The notes under the pieces: generated by a model
Database searches by the model: none
The model's input: the letters and a program-made list of their open reading frames with translations, nothing else
What the model was told of the DNA's origin: nothing
Shown: positions 43,913 to 52,963 of the stretch, piece by piece
Layout: each line of letters opens with the position of its first letter
How positions within the stretch are numbered: the first letter of the stretch is position 1
Made by a program: the position numbers and the translations under genes
Origin: Roseovarius sp. ZX-A-9
GTDB taxonomy: Bacteria; Pseudomonadota; Alphaproteobacteria; Rhodobacterales; Rhodobacteraceae
Direction: 5' to 3'
Assembly (NCBI RefSeq): GCF_028369135.1
Contig: NZ_JAPWHW010000007.1
Span: forward strand, 143,822 to 207,821
Length of the DNA stretch: 64,000 nucleotides

Positions 43913-45019
43913 ATGAAAATCACATCTATCGAAACCTTCTCTGACGAATTCATCTGCTTCACCCGAGTCACCGCCGAGGATGGCGCGCAGGGCTGGGGGC
44001 AGGTCGCGCCCTATTATGCCGACATCACCGCGCATGTGGTGCACCGGCAGGTTGCCCCCTATGCGCTGGGCCGGGACGCGGGCGATATCGATGCTATCCT
44101 GGAAACGGTCCGCGACCGCGAGCACAAGTTCCCCGGCGCCTACTTGCGCCGGGCGATGGGCGGCCTCGACACCGCGCTGTGGGACATGCGCGGGCGGCGC
44201 GAGGGCAAGCCGGTCTGCGCGCTCATTGGCGGTACGCCGGGCACCGTGCGCGCCTACGCCTCGTCGATGAAGCGTGACATCACCCCGCAGGACGAAGCGG
44301 AGCGGATGCTGCGCCTGCGTGATGAAAAAGGATTCGATGCATTCAAGTTCCGCATTGGTGCCGAAGTGGGCCATGACCGCGACGAATGGGAAGGCCGCAC
44401 CGAGGAGATCGTGCCGACCATGCGCCGCGCCCTGGGCGATGATGTGGCGTTGCTGGTGGATGCCAACTCGTGCTATTCGCCCGCCAAGGCGATCGAAGTG
44501 GGCCGGATGCTGGAGCAGAACGGCATCTCGCATTACGAAGAGCCCTGCCCCTACTGGGAATTCGCCCAGACCAAGGAAGTCACCGACACGTTGGAAATCG
44601 ACGTGACGGGTGGCGAGCAGGACTGCATGATGGCCAACTGGCGCGGCATGATCGACGGACGCATCGTGGACGTGTTGCAGCCCGATATCTGTTATCTGGG
44701 CGGGATCAGCCGGACATTTCAGGTCTGCAAGATGGCCGAAGCGGCCGGGATGCCGATCACCCCGCATGCGGCGAACCTTTCGATGGTGACGCTGTTCACC
44801 ATGCATCTGCTGCGGGCGATCCCGAACGCGGGCAAATATCTGGAGTTTTCCATCGAGGGGCTGGATTACTACCCGTGGCAGGACAAGCTTTTCGTCAATG
44901 ACCCTTACGAGATCGTCGACGGGAAAGCGACAGTCACGGATGCGCCCGGCTGGGGGCTGGAGGTCAACCCCGAGTGGCTGGCGAAAGCGGCCTACCGGGT
45001 GAGTGAACTGGACGGGTAA
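43913..45019 (+). CDS. Enolase-superfamily enzyme (mandelate racemase/muconate lactonizing enzyme family)
   Basis: A 368-residue barrel enzyme. The chosen ATG starts MKITSIETF, the standard first strand; upstream in-frame codons lack homology-like character. Acid-base and metal residues align with mandelate racemase: Lys145-x-Arg147, metal ligands Asp183, Glu209 and Glu235, then Asp258 and His285. The set fits a proton-abstracting acid-sugar dehydratase or racemase. It is divergent from mocR, which may regulate it. Substrate unknown. Confidence 0.9.
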   Translation: MKITSIETFSDEFICFTRVTAEDGAQGWGQVAPYYADITAHVVHRQVAPYALGRDAGDIDAILETVRDREHKFPGAYLRRAMGGLDTALWDMRGRREGKPVCALIGGTPGTVRAYASSMKRDITPQDEAERMLRLRDEKGFDAFKFRIGAEVGHDRDEWEGRTEEIVPTMRRALGDDVALLVDANSCYSPAKAIEVGRMLEQNGISHYEEPCPYWEFAQTKEVTDTLEIDVTGGEQDCMMANWRGMIDGRIVDVLQPDICYLGGISRTFQVCKMAEAAGMPITPHAANLSMVTLFTMHLLRAIPNAGKYLEFSIEGLDYYPWQDKLFVNDPYEIVDGKATVTDAPGWGLEVNPEWLAKAAYRVSELDG

Positions 45020-45028
45020 GAACGGAGT

Positions 45029-45172
45029 GCCGCGTGGTCGCCAGACCGCGGAGTGGCGATCCGACGTCGGCGCTCTGGTGCCTTATGGTTGCCACGTCAT
45101 TCCGAGCGTGGAAAGGCAACGCCGTGGCTTGCAAAATCGCCAGCCCTGCGGGCGGTCTGGCGATCACGCGGC
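45029..45172. repeat. 21-bp inverted repeat flanking a structured 102-base segment
   Basis: Arms at 45029-45049 and 45152-45172 match inversely at 20 of 21 positions. Inside the right half, ATCGCCAG (45136-45143) and CTGGCGAT (45157-45164) form another perfect stem. There is no open frame. It lies in the gap between two convergent genes, so it could be a MITE-like remnant, a REP-type element or a 3' RNA structure. Confidence 0.6.
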
Positions 45173-45225
45173 GGCCCTGAGGGGCCTTGATTCCGCGTGA
45201 AGGTGCGTGCCGACGATACCTGGAC

Positions 45226-45260
45226 AAAAAAGGCCCGCGCGGATCACTCCACGCGGGCCT
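45226..45260 (-). terminator. Intrinsic terminator of gabT
   Basis: Stem AGGCCCGCG (45231-45239) with CGCGGGCCT (45252-45260). On the minus strand the stem is followed by a T-run (the A-tract ending at 45230). It lies 23 bases downstream of the gabT stop. Confidence 0.85.
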
Positions 45261-45283
45261 CATTCATACTACCAAGCGTCGCC

Positions 45284-46573
45284 TCAGGCGGCTTGGGATT
45301 TCTTGCGCACGGCTTCGATCGATGCTTCGAGGATATCGAGCCCCTCGGCGAACACCTCGTCGGTCACCGTGATCGGCGCGAGGAAACGGATGACGTTGCC
45401 GTAGACGCCGCAGCTGAGCAGGATCAGGCCGCGCTTTTGCGCCTCGGCACGGATCGCGTTCACCATTTCCGGGTTCGGCGATTTGCCGTCAGCGGTGTTG
45501 AACTCGGCCGCGACCATGAAGCCGGGACCGCGCACGTCGATGAGCTCGGGCGTGGTGGCGCGGATCGATTCAAGCCGCTGCTTGAGCCGCGAGCCAAGCT
45601 CGTTGGCGCGTGCGCAGAGGTCTTCTTCCTCGATCACGTCGAGCACGGCATTGGCCGCCGCGATGCCCAGAGGGTTGCCGCCATAGGTGCCACCCAGACC
45701 GCCCGGATGGGCCGCATCCATCAGGTCGGCACGCCCGGTCAGCGCCGCCAGCGGCAGACCGCCGGCAAGGCCCTTGGCCATCGTGGTGATGTCGGCGGCC
45801 ACATCGTAGCCTTCCATCGCAAAGAGGTGCCCGGTCCGGGCAAAGCCGGTCTGCACTTCGTCGGCGATCATGACGATGCCGTGCTCATCGCAGAGCTTGC
45901 GTAGGCCGCGCATCAGTTCGGCGGGTGCGGGGTAGAAACCGCCCTCGCCCTGCACCGGCTCGATGATGATCGCGGCGACGCGGGACGGGTCGAGATCGGC
46001 CTTGAAGAGCTTGTTCAACGCGCCGAGCGCCTCGTCCACGCCGGTGCCGTGAAGTTCGATCGGGAACGGCACATGGTAGACATCGGGCATCATCGCGCCA
46101 AAGCCCTTCTTGTAGGGCACAACCTTGCCGGTCAGGGACATGCCCATGAAGGTCCGGCCATGGAACGCGCCGCCAAAGGCGATGATCGCCGGGCGTTGGG
46201 TGGCGATGCGCGCGACCTTGATCGCGTTCTCGACCGCTTCGGCACCGGTGGTCACGAAGACGGTCTTCTTCTCGAAATTGCCCGGCACCTTTTCGTTCAG
46301 ACGCTCGGCGAGGCGGATGTAATTCTCATACGGCAGCACTTGGTGGCAGGTGTGGGTAAAGCGCGCGGCCTGCTCGGAGACGGCGGCCATGACCTTGGGG
46401 TGGCAGTGGCCGGTGTTGACCACGGCGATGCCGGCGGCGAAGTCGATATAGCGATTGCCCTCGACGTCCCACACTTCGGAATTGAGGGCGCGATCCACAT
46501 AGATCTGGGTCATCATGCCCACGCCCTGGCTGACAGCAGCCTCGCGGCGTTTTGCGATGTCGGCGTTCAACAT
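45284..46573 (-). CDS. gabT: 4-aminobutyrate aminotransferase (class III PLP aminotransferase)
   Basis: The 429-residue enzyme matches GabT length and motifs: GAEAVENAIKVAR (about 110), EPVQGEGGFYPAP (about 207), DEVQTGFARTG (about 239) and the PLP lysine in MAKGLAGGLPLAA (about 268). It transfers the amino group of GABA to 2-oxoglutarate, giving succinate semialdehyde, the step after putrescine oxidation. A divergent PuuR-like regulator supports a GABA/putrescine role. No gabD is in the window. Confidence 0.93.
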   Translation of the reverse strand: MLNADIAKRREAAVSQGVGMMTQIYVDRALNSEVWDVEGNRYIDFAAGIAVVNTGHCHPKVMAAVSEQAARFTHTCHQVLPYENYIRLAERLNEKVPGNFEKKTVFVTTGAEAVENAIKVARIATQRPAIIAFGGAFHGRTFMGMSLTGKVVPYKKGFGAMMPDVYHVPFPIELHGTGVDEALGALNKLFKADLDPSRVAAIIIEPVQGEGGFYPAPAELMRGLRKLCDEHGIVMIADEVQTGFARTGHLFAMEGYDVAADITTMAKGLAGGLPLAALTGRADLMDAAHPGGLGGTYGGNPLGIAAANAVLDVIEEEDLCARANELGSRLKQRLESIRATTPELIDVRGPGFMVAAEFNTADGKSPNPEMVNAIRAEAQKRGLILLSCGVYGNVIRFLAPITVTDEVFAEGLDILEASIEAVRKKSQAA

Positions 46574-46638
46574 AACACTTCCTTTCAGATGCAGGGGCGA
46601 TTTGGTCGCCCAGAAATTGATCTGCGGACAATAGGGTG

Positions 46639-46656
46639 TTTAGCACAGACACTAAA
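46639..46656. promoter_or_regulatory. Short inverted repeat in the gabT/regulator divergent region
   Basis: TTTAG (46639-46643) and CTAAA (46652-46656) are inverted around an 8-base spacer, roughly midway between the two divergent starts. It could be the operator of the cupin-type regulator encoded at 46728. The arms are short, so this is tentative. Confidence 0.3.
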
Positions 46657-46727
46657 GAGGATTTCTTGCCTGCCACAAGCCCATGAATTACATGGAGGCA
46701 ACGCATCAAGTGTTGAAGGTATTGAAC

Positions 46728-47294
46728 ATGAGCAACACCCCTGCCGCCGACCTGGAACTTGGCCTGCGCCTGCGCGCGCTGCGCGATCGGGCGGGGCTGT
46801 CGCAGCGGGCGCTGGCCAAGCGGTCCGGCGTGCCCAATTCGACCATTTCACTGATCGAGGCAGGCAAGGTGAACCCGTCAGTCGCCGCGCTGAAACGTAT
46901 CCTGGAAGGCGTGCCGATCGGCCTGTCGGAGTTTTTCGCCTTTGAGCCCGAAGCCGAGCGCAAGGTGTTTTACGCCGCCGAAGAACTGACCGAAATCGGC
47001 AAAAACGGCGTGTCGCTGAAACAGGTGGGCACGACGCTGTTTGGCCGGGCGATGATGATTCTCAAGGAAACCTACGAGGTCGGCGCGGATACCGGGCGCG
47101 GCATGATCGGGCACGAGGCCGAAGAAGGCGGCATCGTGGTGGCGGGGCGGCTGGAGGTGACGGTGGGCGACCAGCGCAAGGTGCTGGGCCCCGGCGATGC
47201 CTATTACTTTGACAGCCGCACACCACACCGGTTCCGGCAGGTGGGCCCGGAACGCTGCGAAGTGGTCAGCGCCTGCACACCGCCCACGTTCTGA
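46728..47294 (+). CDS. XRE-cupin transcriptional regulator (PuuR-like)
   Basis: A 188-residue regulator with an N-terminal helix-turn-helix (LRALRDRAGLSQRALAKRSGVPNSTISLIEAGK, about residues 13-45) and a C-terminal cupin (about 115-185, with GDAYYFDSRTPHRF). The ATG at 46728 follows GAAGG; a start at 46683 lacks a ribosome site. It is divergent from gabT. PuuR-type proteins repress putrescine/GABA genes and respond to the amine. Confidence 0.9.
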   Translation: MSNTPAADLELGLRLRALRDRAGLSQRALAKRSGVPNSTISLIEAGKVNPSVAALKRILEGVPIGLSEFFAFEPEAERKVFYAAEELTEIGKNGVSLKQVGTTLFGRAMMILKETYEVGADTGRGMIGHEAEEGGIVVAGRLEVTVGDQRKVLGPGDAYYFDSRTPHRFRQVGPERCEVVSACTPPTF

Positions 47295-47448
47295 GCCGGA
47301 CAGAAGGTTTGGCGAGAGAGGTCGGCGGTGCGGCCGAATGGCCCGCTCGGGGGGCTATTCGGCGATGTTCGCGGTTGTTGAGCGATGTCGAGTGAAAGCG
47401 CCGCCTTAATACGGTTGGCGTTTCAAGACTGACGTGATTGGATGTATG

Positions 47449-48165
47449 TCAGCTTGGTTTGCGGCGTCGCATCGCACCTAACCCCGCGACCGCAGCCCCG
47501 AGCAACAGAACAGATGCAGGTAGGGGGACCGGGGACACTGGCGGGTTGTTGTCAACAACCGTGAAACTTGCAGTCCACTGCGCTTGCGCGCCATTCTGGC
47601 CACGGTCCGGGGCATTGAAGTATGGGCTCAGCCTGAAGATACCCGCGCCGAGGCTGGCAACCCCGGAGGTTCCACCGACGATCTGCTCGCTGATACCCGA
47701 TCCGTCTCGCGTAACGTCCTTATTGAACTCCACGTCTATCGACGGGGGGCTGCTCGTGATTTCTTCCATACCGATCCCATAGAAATCGAATGGATCAGAC
47801 TGGTCGACCACGTCAAAAGACATCGAAACGAAAGCGCTGGTGATCTCAAAGCCGGTGGCCAGTTCGAAGAACAAGCTGTCGCTGCTGTCGCCGGGGCATC
47901 CATCGATTGTGCAATTCACGCTCATCGCGCCGCCAAAGACCACCAAGCCGGCAGGGATGGAACCGACGAAGTCGTTGTACGTGAGGGTGCCGTTGGACAG
48001 GGTAATGGGAGGCGCCGAGCTGTTGAAGCTGAAATCGCCATCGGGCTGGATGTATTCAGTCCCGATCCCGCGGCTGGTTTCACCATAATAGGTGGAGGCA
48101 CTGGCAAACGCCGGGCTCAGTGTAAGGGTCGCGGCGATAAGGAGGGGCATAGAAAGTCGGGGCAT
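47449..48165 (-). CDS. Secreted VPLPA-CTERM sorting-domain protein
   Basis: This 238-residue protein has a signal peptide (MPRLSMPLLIAATLTLSPAFASA). Its C-terminal tripartite sorting signal is VPLPASVLLLGAAVAGLGAMRRRK: a motif, a hydrophobic helix and a basic end. VPLPA-CTERM proteins are processed by an exosortase, which is not in this window. The middle is low in recognisable motifs and rich in Ser, Gly, Pro and Asp, with one CTIDGC Cys pair. It probably ends up at the surface or in extracellular matrix. Confidence 0.9.
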   Translation of the reverse strand: MPRLSMPLLIAATLTLSPAFASASTYYGETSRGIGTEYIQPDGDFSFNSSAPPITLSNGTLTYNDFVGSIPAGLVVFGGAMSVNCTIDGCPGDSSDSLFFELATGFEITSAFVSMSFDVVDQSDPFDFYGIGMEEITSSPPSIDVEFNKDVTRDGSGISEQIVGGTSGVASLGAGIFRLSPYFNAPDRGQNGAQAQWTASFTVVDNNPPVSPVPLPASVLLLGAAVAGLGAMRRRKPS

Positions 48166-48720
48166 GAGAACCTCAAAATAAAAAAACCAAAAAAAATGTC
48201 TCTAAACGAAACCCTAAAATAAGGGAGCTATACGAAAGGCTATGTCACCCGATGGCCATCTGGCAATTGCTTTTAGCCAACATTCCCCAATTGGATCACC
48301 TTTTTGTACATGCTGTCACTGCCTTGTGCCCGGATCAGCCTTCTTTGGCCCGCGATTGCGTTCTTCAGGCATTCAACGAATAACCCTCACGGAGACTTCT
48401 GGTTTCGGCTGATGAACGCCCTCCCGGCAGTTCATGGAACAACCAATAGATCCAAGACAGACGGAAATATCGCAACAAAGCTTGAAAATAAACATATTGC
48501 GCTCAGACACTTGTGCGGAGAACGCTTATGTTGCGGGCTCGTCTGACGTTTATGCCATGGCGAAAATGCCTTTTTTGACCGGTAGGTTTCCTAAAATCAG
48601 TCTTTGGCCTAACTGAGACCAAAGTCTGACTGTCCTCGGTGCAGCCCTCAGAGCGCCTTGCTGCGAAGGTCAGTTCCGAACCCATAATTACAAATGCTGC
48701 ACAGCTCTTGAAAGGCTGCT
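48166..48720. other. 555-base stretch without a convincing gene
   Basis: It is visibly richer in A and T than the surroundings, with A-rich runs near 48175-48200. Short open frames (48304-48546, 48434-48616) have no ribosome site or recognisable product. It separates the VPLPA-CTERM gene from the sulfotransferase gene and should hold both promoters; no clear operator was found. Confidence 0.5.
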
Positions 48721-49524
48721 ATGAAGCGGCAAAACTGTACGATCCATCGCGTCATGACAAGTAAACCCTTTCGATCTTACATGATCTGCACCGCCCCACG
48801 CAGCGGAAGCACGCTGCTGTGCGGTTTGCTTGCCGCGACAAGCCTTGCGGGAAACCCGGACTCGCATTTTCATTCATCATCGCTCGACGATTGGCTGGAT
48901 GACTACGGCCTAAAGCAGACGGATTACGCGTCGAGAGAAGAATGCCTTCGCGCTGTTTTCACGTGCGCCGTGGCGCGGGGCAAAGGCGACACAGATATTT
49001 TCGGTTTACGAATGCAGCGTGGTAGCTTCGACCACTTCATGCAGCAGCTAGGACTGCTCTTTCCAGGCAGCATGGGCGACGTGGAAAGAATTGAGAAAGC
49101 GTTTGGCTCAACTCTTTACGTCCATCTTTCACGCCCCGACCGGTTGGATCAGGCAATCTCGCGTGTGCGTGCCGAACAGACGGGCCTCTGGCATCGCAAC
49201 GCGGATGGCACAGAGCTGGAGCGCCTCGCTCCTCCGCAGGAAGCGCGATACGACGCCACCGCCATCAGGCACCACATGGCCTCACTCGCAGCACAAGATG
49301 AAGCTTGGGAGCGATGGTTCGAACGGGAAGCGATAAAGCCCCTACGCATCAATTATGACGCCCTATCGAAAGATCCTAAACGGGTTTTGGCGCAGCTGCT
49401 TTCCAAGATGTGCCTTGATCCAACCAAAGCCCAAGCTGTTGAGACGCCAACAGCAAAGCTTGCCGATGCATTGAGCCGCGAGTGGCGAGAACGGTTTGAG
49501 AGCGAGAGACGGAACCAGAGTTGA
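48721..49524 (+). CDS. Stf0-type sulfotransferase
   Basis: A 267-residue protein. The PAPS 5'-phosphosulfate loop CTAPRSGSTLLCGLL lies at about residues 23-37; the later HLSRPDRLDQAISRVRA region (about 134-150) holds the 3'-phosphate Arg/Ser contacts seen in Stf0 sulfotransferases. The family transfers sulfate to trehalose-like sugars or other hydroxyls. The start ATG follows GAAAGG. The gene and its upstream region use more A/T than neighbours, a hint of acquisition. Confidence 0.85.
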   Translation: MKRQNCTIHRVMTSKPFRSYMICTAPRSGSTLLCGLLAATSLAGNPDSHFHSSSLDDWLDDYGLKQTDYASREECLRAVFTCAVARGKGDTDIFGLRMQRGSFDHFMQQLGLLFPGSMGDVERIEKAFGSTLYVHLSRPDRLDQAISRVRAEQTGLWHRNADGTELERLAPPQEARYDATAIRHHMASLAAQDEAWERWFEREAIKPLRINYDALSKDPKRVLAQLLSKMCLDPTKAQAVETPTAKLADALSREWRERFESERRNQS

Positions 49525-49728
49525 TGTGCAACGCGCGCGAACGGCAAAGCTGACACTCGGTTCGGCGCGCGGCGGGGGCAACTAAGTCCCGCACTGCCGA
49601 CCTTGCCTGTCACCGCCCGGCGGTCAGCGGAACTCTAGGTCTCACCCATTGCGCTGCACTTTCCGCTTTGGTTCGGCGCCGGGTTGGTTTAATAAAAGCC
49701 GAAATCTACTTTCGGGAAATCAGAAACT

Positions 49729-50952
49729 ATGTCCGATCAGGCCCCCCTGCCCCCCAACACCTATGATGCCGAACCGATCCCCGAGGCGGCGCGTGACGCC
49801 ATCGACGCGATGCTGCTGAGCGGTGATCTGTTTCGCTATACCGCGCCGCAGGATGCGCCGGTGGCCTTGCTGGAACGCGAATTTGCCGCCCTGATGGGCA
49901 GCAAATATGCGCTCGCGGTCTCAAGCTGCTCGGCGGCGCTGTTCCTGTCGCTCAAGGCGCTGGATCTGCCGCGGGATGCGCGGGTGCTGATCCCGGCCTT
50001 TACCTTTGCCGCGGTGCCTTCGTCGGTGCTGCATGCCGACTGTCTGCCAGTCTTGTGCGAAGTGGGCGCGAATTACCGGATCGACCTGGCTGATTTCGAG
50101 TCGAAGCTGGATGACGACATCCGCGCGGTGATCATCAGCCACATGCGCGGGCACACATCGGATATGGATGCGATCCTGGCGCTCTGTGATGCCCGTGGCA
50201 TTCCGGTGGTCGAGGACGCGGCGCATTCCCTGGGCACGCGCTGGCACGGGCAGAACATCGGCACGCTGGGGCGTGTGGGCTGTTTTTCATTCCAGTCCTA
50301 CAAGCTGGTAAATGCCGGTGAAGGCGGGATCATGATTACCGACGCCGCCGACCTGGTGGCGCGCGCCGTTATCATGTCGGGCGCTTACGAGCATAACTGG
50401 GCCAAGCACATGGCCGGAGATGACCCCGAACTGGCAGCCGCCTTCGCGCGTTGGCAGAACCGGCTACCGCTGTATAATCTGCGGCTGAGCAACCTTGGCG
50501 CCGCGATCATCCGCCCGCAACTGGCCGAAATCCCCCGGCGCGTGCGCAACGGGCGCGCCAACCATGACTACGTGGCGGCGCGGCTGAACGAGAGCCCGTG
50601 GCTGGATGTGCCCCCGCCGCTGGCCCCCGAGGAGCGTGCACCGGATTCGATCCAGTTCAACCTTGTGGGGATGGATGACGCCGCCACCTCCGCCTTTGCC
50701 GCCGCCGCCGCCGCGCGGGGGGTGAAGGTGCAGGTGTTCGGGCAGTCAGCGGACAATGCCCGCGCCTTCTGGAACTGGCGGTTCATCCCCGGTGACGTGC
50801 CTGAGTTGCCGCAGACACGCGAGATGCTGATGTCGGCCTGCGATACCCGCCTGCCCGCGCGTCTGAAACGGCCCGAGCTGGATCTGATCGCCTCTGCCCT
50901 GCTGGATGCGGCGGAAGAAGTGATGGGGCCTGCGGCGCAATACGGGACGTAA
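49729..50952 (+). CDS. DegT/DnrJ/EryC1-family PLP aminotransferase
   Basis: The 407-residue fold-type I enzyme has the AHSLGT region near 165 and the PLP lysine in SFQSYKLVNAGEGG (about residue 190). DegT enzymes usually transaminate nucleotide-linked keto sugars or inosose. No sugar-nucleotide genes are nearby, so the acceptor is unclear. A class IV aminotransferase gene follows 86 bases later on the same strand. Confidence 0.87.
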   Translation: MSDQAPLPPNTYDAEPIPEAARDAIDAMLLSGDLFRYTAPQDAPVALLEREFAALMGSKYALAVSSCSAALFLSLKALDLPRDARVLIPAFTFAAVPSSVLHADCLPVLCEVGANYRIDLADFESKLDDDIRAVIISHMRGHTSDMDAILALCDARGIPVVEDAAHSLGTRWHGQNIGTLGRVGCFSFQSYKLVNAGEGGIMITDAADLVARAVIMSGAYEHNWAKHMAGDDPELAAAFARWQNRLPLYNLRLSNLGAAIIRPQLAEIPRRVRNGRANHDYVAARLNESPWLDVPPPLAPEERAPDSIQFNLVGMDDAATSAFAAAAAARGVKVQVFGQSADNARAFWNWRFIPGDVPELPQTREMLMSACDTRLPARLKRPELDLIASALLDAAEEVMGPAAQYGT

Positions 50953-51038
50953 GGCAGCCGGGCAGCTCCGGTGAAGCCCCCCGCGCCTCTTGCCTTCGGG
51001 GCCGCCGGGCCGCAATTTGCGCGCAAGGAGGCCGTGAC

Positions 51039-51944
51039 ATGCCGGATTTCACCAAAGGGGCCGCGTGGATACGTGGCGAGGTCGTACCCATCGCGGAGGC
51101 AAGCATCGGCGTCACCGATTGGGCCGTCACCCATTCGGATGTGACCTATGACGTGGTGCCGGTCTGGGATGGCGGTTTTTTCCGGCTGGGCGATTACCTC
51201 GACCGGTTCGAGGCGTCGGTCGCGGCGTGTCACATGCAGATCGGCATGGACCGCGCGGCGATCACCCGCGCGCTGAGTGACATGGTGGCGCGCTCGGGCC
51301 TACGCCGCGCCTATGTGGCGATGGTCGCGGCGCGCGGCACGCCGATCATCCCCGGCAGCCGCGACCCGCGCGACTGTGCCAATCATTTCTACGCCTGGTG
51401 CGTGCCTTACGTGCATGTGGTCAAACCTGACGTGGCGGAGGCCGGTGCGCGTGTCTGGCTGTCCGACGAGGTCCGGCGCATTCCGGCGGATAGCGTCAAC
51501 CCTCTGGTCAAGAATTATCACTGGGGTGATTTCACCCAAGGGCTGTTCGAGGCCAAGGAAGCCGGGTTCGAGACGGTGCTGCTGCCCGATCACGCGGGCA
51601 ACGTGACCGAGGGGCCGGGGTTCAACATCTTTGCCCTGAAGGGGGACCGCGTTGTGACACCGCAGGACGGCGTGCTGCACGGGATCACCCGGCGCACCGC
51701 AATCGAGCTGTGCGCCGCCGAAGGGCTGAGCATCGAGACCCGCGCCCTGCCGATTTCGGAACTGATGCAGGCGGATGAGGTGTTTCTGTCAACCTCTGGT
51801 GGCGGCATTATCCCGGTGGCGCAGATCGGCGAGCGGAGGTTTTCCAATGGCGCGGCGGGCCCGGTGGCGCTGCGGCTGCGGGCGCGGTATTTCGCGCGAC
51901 TGGAAGCGCCGGACGACCGGACCGAAATCGAGTACGGGGCCTGA
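51039..51944 (+). CDS. Class IV PLP aminotransferase (BCAT/D-amino-acid transaminase-like)
   Basis: A 301-residue fold-type IV enzyme with the PLP lysine in PLVKNYHWGDFTQG (about residue 156) and the phosphate-binding region LLPDHAGNVTEGPGFNIF (about 176-193). It could be a branched-chain, D-amino-acid or (R)-amine transaminase. AAGGAGG precedes the ATG. It converges with the LysR gene; the pairing with a DegT aminotransferase is unusual and unexplained. Confidence 0.89.
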   Translation: MPDFTKGAAWIRGEVVPIAEASIGVTDWAVTHSDVTYDVVPVWDGGFFRLGDYLDRFEASVAACHMQIGMDRAAITRALSDMVARSGLRRAYVAMVAARGTPIIPGSRDPRDCANHFYAWCVPYVHVVKPDVAEAGARVWLSDEVRRIPADSVNPLVKNYHWGDFTQGLFEAKEAGFETVLLPDHAGNVTEGPGFNIFALKGDRVVTPQDGVLHGITRRTAIELCAAEGLSIETRALPISELMQADEVFLSTSGGGIIPVAQIGERRFSNGAAGPVALRLRARYFARLEAPDDRTEIEYGA

Positions 51945-51980
51945 TCCAGTTATCACAAGAAAGAAGGGCCGGGGTGCGTT

Positions 51981-52946
51981 TCAGAGCACCTTGATCAGGC
52001 TTTCAAGGAACGGATGCCGGGCAATCGCGGGGGTGACGATGCTGGTTTGCAGGATCGGTTTCAGCGTTGCTGCGACCTTGGCCGGCATGTCCTGCAAAAG
52101 CCCCTTGCGCGCGGTCAGGCTGATGGTGCGGCTGAGCGGTTCGAACGGCAGCGGCATCACGTCGATCTGATCGGCAAAGCGGCGCGCGCGCATCAGCGCC
52201 AGCGGCGTCAGGATGGTCCAGCCGCTACCCTGCCCGACCATGGCGAGGATCGCGTGATAGCTGTCCAGCTCGAACCGGTGCAGCACCGAGATATTCTGGC
52301 GCGCCAGATGTGAAGTCACCAGACGGCCCATGTAGTGGCGTTGGGTATATTGCACCAGCGGTTCGCGTTTGAGTTGGCGCAGCACGTCCTTGGCGGGGTC
52401 GATCATGCCCTTGGGCGCGGCCACGATGAAGCCCTCGCGCAGGAGCGGATGCACCTCGACCCAGTCCGCCTCGCCACCCAGTTCGGCGGCCACGATGACA
52501 TCGAGCGCGCGCGCATCGAGCAGATCATGAAGCGTGTGGCTGGCACCGGTTTCCAGCAGGAACTGACAGCTTTTGAGCTCTGTCGCCATGTGGGTCAGCA
52601 ATTGGGGTGTCACGTCGGCCTCGAAATCCTCGATCATGCCGAGGCGGAAGCGGGTCAGCATCGCGAGGTCGGACATGGCCAGCTCGGCGCGGGCCTGTGC
52701 GGCCTCGTTGAGGATGGTCTGGGCGCGGCGGTGCATGATCTCGCCCGCGCGGGTCAGGCGCACGGGCCGCGCGTTGCGCTGCAGCAGCGTCGCGCCGACG
52801 GCGGTTTCGAGATTGGTCAGTTGCTGGCTGACGGTGGAGGGGCTGGCCCCCAGACGGCGTGCCGCAGCGGAAATGGACCGCTCGTCGGCAGCGGCCATGA
52901 AAACCTCGATACCCCAGAGGGTGATCCGGCCCGGACTGTCTACCAT
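51981..52946 (-). CDS. LysR-family transcriptional regulator
   Basis: A 321-residue regulator with an N-terminal helix-turn-helix (RSISAAARRLGASPSTVSQQLTNLE, about residues 23-47) and a substrate-binding-like domain. It starts 18 bases after the phaR stop on the same strand, which is not a typical divergent LysR position. Targets cannot be inferred confidently; the convergent aminotransferase genes are the closest candidates. Confidence 0.88.
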   Translation of the reverse strand: MVDSPGRITLWGIEVFMAAADERSISAAARRLGASPSTVSQQLTNLETAVGATLLQRNARPVRLTRAGEIMHRRAQTILNEAAQARAELAMSDLAMLTRFRLGMIEDFEADVTPQLLTHMATELKSCQFLLETGASHTLHDLLDARALDVIVAAELGGEADWVEVHPLLREGFIVAAPKGMIDPAKDVLRQLKREPLVQYTQRHYMGRLVTSHLARQNISVLHRFELDSYHAILAMVGQGSGWTILTPLALMRARRFADQIDVMPLPFEPLSRTISLTARKGLLQDMPAKVAATLKPILQTSIVTPAIARHPFLESLIKVL

Positions 52947-52963
52947 TGCCGCGCGCGATCCTG

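Noticed and set aside
46683..46727. Earlier start for the XRE-cupin regulator
   Set aside because: The upstream ATG has no ribosome site; the residues before 46728 do not look like the usual regulator N-terminus.
48304..48616. Two short open frames in the gene-free stretch
   Set aside because: No ribosome sites, no motifs, and atypical composition.
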